Below, piece after piece: positions 8,416 through 16,944 of a stretch of 49,105 nucleotides of DNA (within the stretch, counting starts at the first letter, position 1; each line of letters begins with the position of its first letter). Location of the stretch: the NCBI GenBank assembly GCA_944392715.1, contig CALXXQ010000164.1:1-49105 (forward strand). Reading direction: 5' to 3'. The position numbers and the translations under genes are program-made. The DNA comes from an uncultured Brachyspira sp. (GTDB lineage Bacteria > Spirochaetota > Brachyspiria > Brachyspirales > Brachyspiraceae). The notes under the pieces were generated by a model that had not been told where the DNA came from, ran no database searches, and worked only from the letters and a program-made list of their open reading frames with translations.

Positions 8416-9540
8416 ATGAGAAATATAATATTTATTATTTTATTTTTTACTTTTTTATTTAATTTTGAAATTTTTGCTGAAAGCCCTACAAATGAAGCAC
8501 ATACATCTTCTGCAGAAACTGTTTCGGTAAATGCAGAGTATGAAAAGGCTTTTAAATTTGGAACTCCTACTCAAAAAATAGCTACTATTGCTAAAATAAA
8601 AAGAACAAAAAATGAAGCTGATATTATAATGATAGCAAATCATTATCCTGAAGAGATGAATACCAGAGTAAAAAATGAAATTATTAATTTTTTCAAGCAA
8701 AATAAAAATGATAATGCAAAATCTATAATAGAATATGCTATTAAAGATGAAAATGACAGCGTACGCAAAGAAGCATATTATCTATGTTCAATTTATCCAG
8801 ATATACAATATGAAGCTCCTATAATGGCAGAGATTACAAATGCATCAGGACTTGTATTAGATAGTATGGTTAATGCTTTGGGAGCTATAAAATCAGAGAT
8901 GGCTGCTGATTATTTATTAGAGTTATACACAAATAATACAGTAGGGTCTAGTACTAAAGTTGAGATATTAAGATATTTCAGCGAAACTAAAAATATTAAA
9001 GGTGAAGAAATTTGCAGAAATGCTGCTCAGAATGCTGGAGAGCCTGCTTTAGTTCGTTATATGGGAGTTGTAGCTTTAGGAGCTTATCCTAGTGCTGAAA
9101 ATTATGAGATACTTCAAAAGCTTCTTGCTGAGGATTTACCTGAGATTACAGCAAGGGTTATATATGTACTCCCAGAGTATAGTGCTTATGGAGATGTGAA
9201 GAATGATATAATAGAGGCTGCTAAAAATGACAGTGATTCTGTACGTGTTTATGCTATTAAGGCTTTAGCTGATTATAAATCAGAGCCTGAAATAGAAGAG
9301 CTTCTTCTTTACAGACTTAAAAATGATAATTCTGAAGCTATCACTATGGAAATACTTAATTTATATAAAGAATCTGCTCCTACAGGAAATATGTATGAGG
9401 CTATAAAAACACTTTCTTCTTCTGCGGCAAGCGATAAAATAAAGAATATGGCTAAATCTATTGTAGGAGAAGATAGTTCTGATTCTCCTGATACTATAGA
9501 AAAATCCCTTACTGGAATAGATAATAATACCGCTAATTAA
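8416..9540 (+). CDS. Secreted HEAT-repeat protein
   Basis: 374 aa. A signal peptide (MRNIIFIILFFTFLFNF up to about FAES) points to export to the periplasm. The remainder is helical repeats of about 30-35 residues typical of HEAT/PBS-lyase-like domains, e.g. DSVRKEAYYLCS, ALVRYMGVVALGAYPS and DSVRVYAIKALADYKS, each with the conserved VR-x-x-A helix. The C-terminal tail (about 350-374) is Ser/Asp-rich. No catalytic motif is visible; it is probably a scaffold or adaptor. No strong binding site is seen, though AAGGAA lies upstream. It stands alone between two terminators. Confidence 0.75.
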   Translation: MRNIIFIILFFTFLFNFEIFAESPTNEAHTSSAETVSVNAEYEKAFKFGTPTQKIATIAKIKRTKNEADIIMIANHYPEEMNTRVKNEIINFFKQNKNDNAKSIIEYAIKDENDSVRKEAYYLCSIYPDIQYEAPIMAEITNASGLVLDSMVNALGAIKSEMAADYLLELYTNNTVGSSTKVEILRYFSETKNIKGEEICRNAAQNAGEPALVRYMGVVALGAYPSAENYEILQKLLAEDLPEITARVIYVLPEYSAYGDVKNDIIEAAKNDSDSVRVYAIKALADYKSEPEIEELLLYRLKNDNSEAITMEILNLYKESAPTGNMYEAIKTLSSSAASDKIKNMAKSIVGEDSSDSPDTIEKSLTGIDNNTAN

Positions 9541-9550
9541 AGTTGTTATA

Positions 9551-9593
9551 GGCTCGCTGTTTATGAAAAATAGTGAGCCTTTTTTATTTTTTT
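9551..9593 (+). terminator. Intrinsic terminator after the HEAT-repeat gene
   Basis: GGCTCGCT at 9551-9558 pairs with AGTGAGCC at 9572-9579 (one G-U) around a 13-base loop, followed by a long T-rich tail at 9580-9593. Confidence 0.85.
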
Positions 9594-9604
9594 AATCTAC
9601 TCTG

Positions 9605-9621
9605 CCCTCCCACCCTCCCCC
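9605..9621. repeat. C-tract motif, second quadruplex-capable copy
   Basis: CCCTCCCACCCTCCCCC has four C-runs with one-base spacers, preceded by TCTG exactly like the motif at 5049. The two differ mainly by G versus T at two spacer positions. It lies just after the HEAT-gene terminator, in the 348-base gap 9541-9888 before the ATPase gene. The rest of that gap is AT-rich. Confidence 0.7.
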
Positions 9622-9643
9622 AATTTAATTTTTACTTCATTAA

Positions 9644-9748
9644 CGCACGCAGAACAAAATTTTAAACATAAATAAATTCTAAATTCAAATTACATTATAT
9701 AAAAAAATGCATTCACCTTGCGGGAATTAAAACAAAAAATTTAATTCC
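9644..9748. repeat. CGCACG module and perfect hairpin upstream of the ATPase/RloB pair
   Basis: CGCACG at 9644-9649 is followed after a few bases by AAAATTTTAAAC, resembling the CGCACG modules at 42866 and 43212. Further on, GGAATTAAA at 9723-9731 pairs perfectly with TTTAATTCC at 9740-9748 around ACAAAAAA. No reading frame of note is present. The hairpin may be a remnant repeat or a regulatory structure; no T-run follows it. Confidence 0.45.
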
Positions 9749-9888
9749 AACTATTTAACTTAATGTAAATATTAATAAGGTCAATAAAAAAAATGATAAT
9801 TAAAAAATACTAGACTTAATTCATATATATGCTAAAATTTATTATAAGAAAATATTTTTTAATTATAAAAATTAAAGTGAGAAAATAA

Positions 9889-11142
9889 ATGCTTGTAAGT
9901 TTCAGTGCAAAGAACTATAAATCATTTTATGATGAAGTTACTCTTGATATGCGTATAGAGGTTAATGACAGCAACCGAGAAGAAATTGAAAATAACCCAT
10001 TTGTACATAAAATAAATGATGATTATATATCCAAATTATGCATACTATACGGACATAATGGAAGCGGTAAGTCTAATCTGCTTGATGCAATTAAATATTT
10101 ATTTGATATAAATTCTTATGAAGATGATGATATTAATCAGCATTATAAAAAATTATTTATAAAAAATATGGTTTATGGAAAAGATGAAGATATAAAATTT
10201 TCTTTAGAATTTTATTATAATAATAATTTATATCATTATGAAATAGCTTATAACACTGATATAAAATATGAATTACTAAAAGAAAATAATAATATAATTT
10301 TTGAAAGAGAAGAAAATTCTATTATTAATGGTATAAATCTTTTGAAAAACAAAGAAGGCATACCAAATAATATTACAGTTATGACATATCTAAATAGCGT
10401 AAATAGTTATAAATCAATAATAGAAAATTACAGAATGGCATTTATAACTAATTTCATATTTCCATTACTAAATGCAAATGAAAATTATACAGATAGTTTA
10501 TTTTTCCAGCTTGATAAAGTTTATTATGCTTTAGATAAATCAAATTCTTGGAATATATATAAAAAATTAATTTCTCTTGCTGATGTCGGAATAGATAATA
10601 TAAAAGTAATTGAAAATAGAAATTATAGAGAAACTACTAATATTGTAGAAAATCTTATAAATAGATCTAATAAAAAAAAGTTAATTTCAATTCATAGTAA
10701 TTATGAAGATGAATTTAGAAAAATAGAATCTTATGGAACTAAAAATTATGCTAATAATCTATTTGATACATTAGGATGTGTAAAGAGCGGTAAATTATCA
10801 ATAATTGATGAATTTCAAGGTGTACAGTCTGAACTTTTAGAGCTTGTTATTAGTTTATTTCAGAAAAATATGTTTGAGGATTTAGATAATCCTAAAGCTC
10901 AATTAATATTATCAACTCATGATACAAATTTAATGTGCCTTAAAAATACACTATTAAATCATTATTGGTTTCTAAACAAAGAAGATAATAAAAGCGAATT
11001 ATACTGTGCTGCTGATTTTGAAGATTTAAAAAGAGAAGATTTAGAAAAAGAATATAAAAGAAACAGCCTAAAAGCTAAATACAATTCTCGATTATTTGAA
11101 ATTCCTTCAAAATTTTTTATTGATGAGGATATAAATAAATGA
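9889..11142 (+). CDS. AAA_15/RloA-like ATPase (ATPase half of a two-gene module)
   Basis: 417 aa. It begins LVSFSAKNYKSF, the usual N-terminus of ABC-type AAA_15/AAA_21 ATPases, with Walker A GHNGSGKS at 55-62, Walker B LSIIDEF (D307, E308) and the histidine switch LSTHD (H344). Instead of the common DEPE-LHP sequence after Walker B it reads DEFQGVQSE, shared with the paralog at 44665. No transmembrane segment is present, so it is probably cytoplasmic. The stop overlaps the next gene's start by four bases, so the two are translationally coupled. ATPases of this kind paired with a TOPRIM-like RloB partner occur in restriction and abortive-infection loci; a defence role here is inferred. Confidence 0.8.
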   Translation: MLVSFSAKNYKSFYDEVTLDMRIEVNDSNREEIENNPFVHKINDDYISKLCILYGHNGSGKSNLLDAIKYLFDINSYEDDDINQHYKKLFIKNMVYGKDEDIKFSLEFYYNNNLYHYEIAYNTDIKYELLKENNNIIFEREENSIINGINLLKNKEGIPNNITVMTYLNSVNSYKSIIENYRMAFITNFIFPLLNANENYTDSLFFQLDKVYYALDKSNSWNIYKKLISLADVGIDNIKVIENRNYRETTNIVENLINRSNKKKLISIHSNYEDEFRKIESYGTKNYANNLFDTLGCVKSGKLSIIDEFQGVQSELLELVISLFQKNMFEDLDNPKAQLILSTHDTNLMCLKNTLLNHYWFLNKEDNKSELYCAADFEDLKREDLEKEYKRNSLKAKYNSRLFEIPSKFFIDEDINK

Positions 11143-11741
11143 GAAAAAGAAGATTATTAAATAATGAAAAATATTATTTATACTGCTTTTCACCTGGAGA
11201 AACTGAATTTGAATATTTTAGAAAATATATAAATGAAAAACTTAATGATAAGATAGATTTCTCTCCAAAAAAAGAACTTATAACACAAATAAACCCTAAT
11301 ATAAAAAATGAAAATAAAGATTCTTTAATTAAAAATATAATAAATTCTATTGATAAAAGAATACCTAGCAATGAATATGGTTTAGGAAAAATCATAACCA
11401 TTATAACTGATTGCGATAAAACAGATCCAAAAAATATTAATGATTTAAGATTAAGAGTTAAAAACAAATTCAAAGATAAAACTTTATTTATACTCAATTA
11501 TCAGGCATTGGAAGATTGGCTTGAATATTATTATAATCAAAAAACTAATAAAGAACAAATGAGAAGAGATGTTATTGAACATTGGGACAAAGTTTTTAAA
11601 AACAATCATGATAATGCTGTTAATGAATATTTAAAAAATCATAATCATAAAGAACCTTCACCAATAGATGATTATTCAAATATACAATCAAAAAATTATT
11701 CAGATTTTCCTTATGCTTTCAAATATTTAGAAGAACTTTAA
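11139..11741 (+). CDS. RloB-like TOPRIM-type protein
   Basis: 200 aa. The order of motifs fits RloB-like proteins: a Glu in SPGETEFEYF (E21), the acidic pair TDCD (D91, D93), and ALEDWLEYYY (123-132) in place of the usual FElWLLLHF. These are the positions at which TOPRIM-like nucleases bind metal. Alternating Lys/Asp/Asn-rich helices fill the rest and no membrane segment is seen. ATGA overlap with the upstream ATPase gene indicates one functional unit. Known relatives are encoded with RloA in type I restriction loci, and ATPase-TOPRIM pairs also include PARIS; no restriction genes are adjacent here. Likely the effector, with substrate unknown. Confidence 0.7.
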   Translation: MRKRRLLNNEKYYLYCFSPGETEFEYFRKYINEKLNDKIDFSPKKELITQINPNIKNENKDSLIKNIINSIDKRIPSNEYGLGKIITIITDCDKTDPKNINDLRLRVKNKFKDKTLFILNYQALEDWLEYYYNQKTNKEQMRRDVIEHWDKVFKNNHDNAVNEYLKNHNHKEPSPIDDYSNIQSKNYSDFPYAFKYLEEL

Positions 11742-11762
11742 ATCAATTAAAATACTTAAAAA

Positions 11763-12359
11763 TCATATATCCAAATGAACAGAGCCCTGACGAAGTACTT
11801 TATTTTCTAAGCAGTCATAAAGCGTGGAAGGCATTTTATTTTCTAATACTCCAGCATTAACTATTAAATCAGCTTTGTCTTTGTAAAGGTCTGCCAATTC
11901 ATTGCCATCAAGTATCACACCGTAACCGCTTGGATTGGCTGAAGGAGCTACTAAGGGATTAGTGCCTTTTAATATAAGATGCATATATTTGTCATTTGGT
12001 ATTCTTAAAGCTACTGTGCCTTTTAAATATGAGAATTTATTTTTTAATTCATCTAAAAGAGGAACAATGAAAGTTAATTCACCTGGTATATTTTTTTTTA
12101 TAATTTCAGGGACTTCTTTATCAGAGAATTTTTTCACGCTTTCTAAATCTTTTGATAATATTAAAAGAGGCTTATTTTTCTCTCTTTCTTTTATTGAATA
12201 TATTTTATTTACAGCATCATTATTGAAAGCATCGGCAAGCATACCATAAACAGTGTCGGTAGGAGATACTACTATACCGCCTTTACTAATAACTTTTATA
12301 ACTTCATTAGCAGCATACTCTATACTTTCATAATCATTCTTATCAAGATTAATTATCAT
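11763..12359 (-). CDS. tsaC: L-threonylcarbamoyladenylate synthase (YrdC/Sua5 family)
   Basis: 198 aa, the length of single-domain TsaC. It makes threonylcarbamoyl-AMP from Thr, bicarbonate and ATP for the t6A37 modification of ANN-decoding tRNAs. Visible motifs are VSPTDTVYGM, SIKEREKNKPL (the K-x-R...KPL signature), TVALRIPND, and SANPSG. The domain carried by longer Sua5 proteins is absent. YciO, a paralogous family, cannot be fully excluded. The gene lies nine bases behind the receiver-GGDEF gene and converges with the RloB-like gene. The ribosome binding site is weak, consistent with coupling to the upstream gene. Confidence 0.82.
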   Translation of the reverse strand: MIINLDKNDYESIEYAANEVIKVISKGGIVVSPTDTVYGMLADAFNNDAVNKIYSIKEREKNKPLLILSKDLESVKKFSDKEVPEIIKKNIPGELTFIVPLLDELKNKFSYLKGTVALRIPNDKYMHLILKGTNPLVAPSANPSGYGVILDGNELADLYKDKADLIVNAGVLENKMPSTLYDCLENKVLRQGSVHLDI

Positions 12360-12368
12360 AAATAATTA

Positions 12369-13391
12369 TTACCTTTTAATAAGAGTAGGGTGAACGAATA
12401 AACTTGCAAATCCGCGTCTTTTAGCATTATGAAGAGCTAATAGTACAGGAGCTATTTCCTTTTCCATACTTTCTATATGATAATTCTTTTTATAAGCAGT
12501 ATATGAAATGCCTGCTGATATAGTATATTTAATTATAATGCCATTATATTCAAGTTCATTTTTATCAACAAAATTTCTAATTTCATCTACTTTTTTATCA
12601 TATAATTTTATATTCATTCTATTGAAAGCTACCATAAATTGATTATTATCAAATCTTGCAATGATATCTTCTCTTCTGGTAGTTTTTCTAAGCACTTCTG
12701 TAAATTTAAGCATTATCTCTTCAGCAGCAATGATTCCATATTCGCTTATAATATTATCAAGTCCATCTATGGAAAAACATGCAAGTACAATAGTTTCTTC
12801 ATGTCTTACAGTTTCATAAACAAGCCTTGTAAATTGTTCATAGAATTCTTTTTTATTCCATAAACCAGTTTCTAAATCAACATTAAGAATATCATCATAC
12901 TTTTTCTGTGCTTCTTTATATGACTGATAATTTCTATTAGATACTTCAGTCATATCATTTAAAGAATTTTGAAGATAATCAGCCTGCTTAATTAATTTCT
13001 GATGTTCTACATATAGTTTTCTATATTTAAGACAGCTATTAACTCTAACAACAAGCTCCATTTCATCGAAAGGTATGAATATAAGCCCGTCAATTCCAAG
13101 ATTTATTGCCTCTTCTATAAACTCCATTTTTCTATACGGAGTACTTAAAAGTATTACAGGAGTTCCTTTAGTAGATTCCTGATTTTTAAAAGTATCAAGA
13201 AGCTGCAAACCTTGAGAATCCCCTATATCTGCATCTAAAAGTATTAAATCTAATGTACTTTCATTAGAGATATTTACCGCCTGAGAACGGGATTTAGTTG
13301 CTATAGGGTTATAATGTCTTTCTCTTAAGAGGTCAACAAACCTATCTAAAAGGTCTGCTCTATGCTCTACTACTAAAATATTTTCATTCAT
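12369..13391 (-). CDS. Receiver-GGDEF protein with degenerate catalytic sites
   Basis: 340 aa. Residues 1-120 are a CheY-like receiver keeping the phospho-acceptor Asp (LILLDAD, D53). The N-terminal acidic cluster is reduced to VVEH, and the conserved Lys before Pro-Phe is Ile (IFIPFD). Residues 130-170 are a helical linker. Residues 170-335 are a diguanylate cyclase fold beginning DLETGLWNKKEF, but the GGDEF signature reads DNNQF (248-252), so cyclic-di-GMP synthesis is very unlikely. It is probably a signalling or scaffolding protein that may still bind GTP or a partner. It leads a two-gene unit with tsaC. No strong ribosome binding site is visible. Confidence 0.85.
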   Translation of the reverse strand: MNENILVVEHRADLLDRFVDLLRERHYNPIATKSRSQAVNISNESTLDLILLDADIGDSQGLQLLDTFKNQESTKGTPVILLSTPYRKMEFIEEAINLGIDGLIFIPFDEMELVVRVNSCLKYRKLYVEHQKLIKQADYLQNSLNDMTEVSNRNYQSYKEAQKKYDDILNVDLETGLWNKKEFYEQFTRLVYETVRHEETIVLACFSIDGLDNIISEYGIIAAEEIMLKFTEVLRKTTRREDIIARFDNNQFMVAFNRMNIKLYDKKVDEIRNFVDKNELEYNGIIIKYTISAGISYTAYKKNYHIESMEKEIAPVLLALHNAKRRGFASLFVHPTLIKR

Positions 13392-13550
13392 AATTAATTA
13401 CATCTTCAAAGTATATAAATTATTATATTAAAGTATCGTAAATTTATAGAATATATTAAATAAAAAATAGGTTTATAATATAAAATGAATAATTTAGTTA
13501 ATTTATTTAAATATTTATCGAAATTTAATGTTTAGTTATTTTAAATATAA

Positions 13551-13579
13551 TTGAAATAAAAATTATTTTATGTTATTAT
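13551..13579 (+). promoter_or_regulatory. Sigma-70-type promoter of the aspartate kinase gene
   Basis: TTGAAA at 13551-13556 and TATTAT at 13574-13579 with an ideal 17-base spacer, 41 bases before the start codon. The 228-base gap 13392-13619 holds no reading frame and no lysine-riboswitch-like helices were recognised. Confidence 0.55.
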
Positions 13580-13619
13580 ATATAGTAATTTTTACTAATA
13601 TTTATGGAGGGTGATTAAA

Positions 13620-14981
13620 ATGAAAGTCGCAAAATTCGGAGGTTCTTCCGTAGCAAATGCAAGTCAAATAAAAAAAGTAGTTGATATAGTATTGGCTGAT
13701 AAAGATAGGAGAATTGTAGTAGTATCTGCTCCTGGTAAAAGGCTTAAAGAAGACACCAAAGTAACCGACTTGCTTATCACTCTTGCTGAAACTATTATTG
13801 CTGGAAAAGACGGAAAATTAGAATTAAAAATTATTATAGAGAGATTTAAAAATATTATAGATGATCTTTCTCTCTCTCATGATCTTTTAGAAGAGATACA
13901 AAATGATGTATTAAATAGAATATCAGAAGATAAATCTCTTCCTACAAAGTTTATAGACGGAGTTAAGGCTCTGGGAGAGGATTTATCTGCTAAGGTAATT
14001 GCAGCCTATATTAATTCTATAGGAGTAAAGGCAAAATACGTTAATCCTAAAGATGCCGGACTTTTACTTTCTGAAGAGTTTGGAAATGCTGCTGTATTAG
14101 AGAAATCATATGCCAATTTAGCTAAATTAAAAGATGAATCTGCTTTAGTAATATTTCCAGGATTTTTCGGATATACTGAAAAAGGCGATGTAGTAACTTT
14201 TCCTAGAGGCGGAAGCGATATTACCGGTGCTATATTAGCAAAAGCTGTTAATGCTGAAGTTTATGAAAACTTTACTGATGTGGACGGAGTATTTGCAGCA
14301 GCACCTACTATAGTTGATAATCCTAAATTGATAGATGAGTTTACATACAGAGAAATGAGAGAATTAAGTTACGGCGGATTTAATGTTCTTCATGCTGAGG
14401 CACTTCAGCCTGTTTATGAGGCAAATATACCTGTTCATATACTCAATACTAATAATCCTTCTGCTAAGGGTACTAGAATAGTAGCAAGCAGAAATAAGAG
14501 TATTAATCCTGTAGTTGGTGTTTCTGGTGAAGATGATTTTTCTTGTCTTTATGTAAGTAAATATTTGATGAACAGAGAAGTTGGATTTGGCAGAAAACTT
14601 TTGGAGATAATAGAAAATGAAAATATACCTTATCAGCATGCTCCTTCAGGAATAGATAATATTTCTGTAATAGTGAGAAACTCTGCTATTACTCCTGAAA
14701 AAGAAAAACGTATATATGAAAGGGTAAGAGATGAGCTTAATGTTGATAATGTTTATTTTGAACATGGACTTGCTTTGATAATGCTTGTAGGAGAGGGAAT
14801 GCAGCAATGCGTGGGTGTTTCTGCAAGAGCTATGCATGCTATGGAGAAATGCAATATCAATATAGAAATGCTTAACCAGGGAATAAGCGAAGTAAGTATT
14901 ATGATAGGTGTAAAAGATGATGATCTAAATAAAGCCATCAAAAGTATATATAAATCTTTCTTTGAAGAGCAAAATTTATAA
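13620..14981 (+). CDS. lysC: Aspartate kinase (monofunctional, with ACT domains)
   Basis: 453 aa. It phosphorylates aspartate in the first step towards lysine, threonine, methionine and diaminopimelate. The N-terminus VAKFGGSSVA is the ATP/aspartate signature. FPRGGSDITGA and NFTDVDGVFAA complete the amino-acid kinase domain (1-295), and the rest (about 300-453) forms two ACT domains that usually mediate feedback inhibition (GVSGEDDFSCL, and LVGEGMQQCVGV). No homoserine dehydrogenase is fused. The ATG at 13620 was chosen because GGAGGGTG at 13606-13613 sits correctly for it; the in-frame GTG at 13611 lies inside that site. Monocistronic. Which end product inhibits it cannot be read from the sequence. 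Confidence 0.92.
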   Translation: MKVAKFGGSSVANASQIKKVVDIVLADKDRRIVVVSAPGKRLKEDTKVTDLLITLAETIIAGKDGKLELKIIIERFKNIIDDLSLSHDLLEEIQNDVLNRISEDKSLPTKFIDGVKALGEDLSAKVIAAYINSIGVKAKYVNPKDAGLLLSEEFGNAAVLEKSYANLAKLKDESALVIFPGFFGYTEKGDVVTFPRGGSDITGAILAKAVNAEVYENFTDVDGVFAAAPTIVDNPKLIDEFTYREMRELSYGGFNVLHAEALQPVYEANIPVHILNTNNPSAKGTRIVASRNKSINPVVGVSGEDDFSCLYVSKYLMNREVGFGRKLLEIIENENIPYQHAPSGIDNISVIVRNSAITPEKEKRIYERVRDELNVDNVYFEHGLALIMLVGEGMQQCVGVSARAMHAMEKCNINIEMLNQGISEVSIMIGVKDDDLNKAIKSIYKSFFEEQNL

Positions 14982-15097
14982 AATAAATTTAAACTTGCAA
15001 TCTGATTTGTAAAGTCAATTTTATAATGTATTGTTTATTTTTTAAAATTAATATACAATATATACCTATAAAAAAATATATGATGGAGAATAAAATT

Positions 15098-15514
15098 ATG
15101 CAAAAAGGTACAGTTAGAAGCGTTCCTATGGTTGTGGTATTAAATATAGTTACATGCTTTATTTATAATATTTATTGGGTTTATAAAACTACAGATGAAA
15201 TAAAAAACTTTATGGAAAGAGAAGATATAAATCCAACATTAGAATTGATATTATATATAGTAACTTGCGGACTATATTCTTATTATTGGCTTTATAAATA
15301 TGGTAAGATAGTTTATTTAGAAATGACTAAAAAAGCTGGATTAGATAATACAGAAGATAGTACAGCATTATTACTTATATTAAATTTCGTTATGTTTATA
15401 ATACCACCTGCTATACTTCAAGATAAATTAAATACAATATGGAATAGTATAGATGATAATTCAGATAATGGTATTAAAAATATAGAATCACAATCTGAAA
15501 ATTCTAATGATTAA
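15098..15514 (+). CDS. DUF4234 membrane protein
   Basis: 138 aa. It begins MQKGTVRSVPMVVVLNIVTC, the characteristic N-terminus of DUF4234 proteins, followed by two short helical hairpins with the repeated pattern IVTC-(F/G)-x-Y-x-x-YW (about 16-26 and 57-67). A third membrane segment is near ALLLILNFVMFIIPPAIL, with a polar C-terminal tail. The start was moved to 15098 because GGAG lies nine bases upstream; the frame is open further upstream but carries no other binding site. Function unknown. A terminator follows. Confidence 0.8.
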   Translation: MQKGTVRSVPMVVVLNIVTCFIYNIYWVYKTTDEIKNFMEREDINPTLELILYIVTCGLYSYYWLYKYGKIVYLEMTKKAGLDNTEDSTALLLILNFVMFIIPPAILQDKLNTIWNSIDDNSDNGIKNIESQSENSND

Positions 15515-15535
15515 TAATCATTGATTTTTTTAATA

Positions 15536-15570
15536 AAAGGCTTGCTTTTTATAGCAGGCCTTTATTTTTA
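15536..15570 (+). terminator. Intrinsic terminator after the DUF4234 gene
   Basis: AAAGGCTTGC at 15536-15545 pairs with GCAGGCCTTT at 15554-15563 (one G-U), loop of eight bases, followed by ATTTTTA. Confidence 0.8.
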
Positions 15571-15660
15571 TATATAAGTTTTATTTTTATGCAGTATTTT
15601 TTTACTATTTTTTCCGATACTAATACTAATTAAACATGCTATTATATGGAGGTTTAATTA

Positions 15661-16833
15661 ATGAAAAAATATTTAATACTGCTTATTATATTTGTATGCA
15701 ATATATTTATTTTAAATGCAAGAGAATATTCAACCTTAAATGAAGTATTAAAAACTCCTGTAAGTTATAATATATATAAAGGCAATAATACAGAAAAAAC
15801 ATTTAATGCTGTAAGATATATAAAAAATAATTATTCAAAAGAAACATTAAAAGCAAAGAATATATATTCAACATCAAAAATAGATATATTTTTAGAAAAT
15901 GGTTTAGATATAAATGAAAGAGAATTAGAAAGTATTATATTAGAAATATCTAAAATATATGAGATGGAAGAATATTTATACGGAAAATTAAATGGCAAAT
16001 TAACTCTTCTTATAATGGATATTAATGGAGGCTATACAGGCGATAAACCTTATATGCAAGGATATTCTATATTAGACGGACTTGAAGAGATAAAAAATGA
16101 TACTGATAATATAATATTTTTAGATTATATAAATGGCTGGGAGAATCCTGAATCTGTTGTAAATACTATAGCTCATGAGCTTCATCATGTTATACACTAT
16201 AGTCAGTTAAAAAATAAAAGCAGCAATGAATTTGATATATGGGTAGATGAGGCTTTATCTGAAGCAGCCGTTATTTCTTATAGAGGCAAGATTCCTTCAA
16301 ACAGACTTAATTATTATAATACAGATTCAATGTATTTAATAACTAAGGGAGATTATTTTATTAATTGGAATCAGGGATATACAGTTCATAAATATGCCAC
16401 AGTTTCTCTTTTTATGTATTGGCTTGGACTTCATTCTAAGAATGGTTTTGAAATATATAAAGATATAGCAAATGCTCCAGAAGAATATAGAGGTACTTAT
16501 AAAGCTATACTCTATGCTGCTAATAAAAATATAAAGCAGTTTAAGGATTGGAGCGAGCTTTATGCTACTTGGCTTGAGGCTAATTATAAAAATGATAAAA
16601 GCGGTTTATACGGATATAAAGGAAATATAGAAACAAAACCTAAAATTATTACTACTCAATATAATTGCCCTATGGCGCCTGGTTCTGCTATTTATGTGAA
16701 GGGTGATTTTATGTCTGATGATACTTTACTTAGATATGTTGAGCTTGGAGATGATATTTATATAGTTTATAATCCTGATGTTAATACTAAAGGAAAGGAT
16801 AGGTATTTAATAGTTAATTCATCATTTTATTAA
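15661..16833 (+). CDS. Secreted zinc metallopeptidase (HExxH; possibly M30-like)
   Basis: 390 aa. The signal peptide (1-20, ending ILNA) indicates export. AHELHH provides the HExxH zinc site (H172, E173, H176), and about 25 residues later WVDEALSEAA offers the glutamate third ligand (E197 or E201), the gluzincin arrangement also seen in M30 hyicolysin-type peptidases. The assignment to M30 is by remembered pattern only. The C-terminal 100 residues show no recognised domain. A strong TGGAGG ribosome binding site precedes the ATG. Monocistronic. Possible roles are degradation of host or mucus proteins or envelope maintenance; the sequence does not choose between them. Confidence 0.7.
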   Translation: MKKYLILLIIFVCNIFILNAREYSTLNEVLKTPVSYNIYKGNNTEKTFNAVRYIKNNYSKETLKAKNIYSTSKIDIFLENGLDINERELESIILEISKIYEMEEYLYGKLNGKLTLLIMDINGGYTGDKPYMQGYSILDGLEEIKNDTDNIIFLDYINGWENPESVVNTIAHELHHVIHYSQLKNKSSNEFDIWVDEALSEAAVISYRGKIPSNRLNYYNTDSMYLITKGDYFINWNQGYTVHKYATVSLFMYWLGLHSKNGFEIYKDIANAPEEYRGTYKAILYAANKNIKQFKDWSELYATWLEANYKNDKSGLYGYKGNIETKPKIITTQYNCPMAPGSAIYVKGDFMSDDTLLRYVELGDDIYIVYNPDVNTKGKDRYLIVNSSFY

Positions 16834-16905
16834 TTATGAAAAAGCAATTTTTAATTCTTTAGCCATTTTTATAACTCCTAAAAAATGAGTATATGGGAAA
16901 AAGTT

Positions 16906-16942
16906 AATGCGTATCTATGGTTTAGATATGCATTGGCTTTGC
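16906..16942. terminator. Bidirectional hairpin terminator between convergent genes
   Basis: AATGCGTATCTA at 16906-16917 pairs with TAGATATGCATT at 16923-16934 (one G-U) around TGGTT, with an outer AAAG/CTTT extension. T-rich stretches lie on both sides, so it can serve the peptidase gene on the plus strand and the YbaK-type gene on the minus strand. Confidence 0.7.
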
Positions 16943-16944
16943 TT

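Noticed and set aside
13392..13619. Lysine riboswitch ahead of aspartate kinase
   Set aside because: The leader is only about 40 bases from the predicted promoter to the start codon and almost pure A/T, without the required helices.
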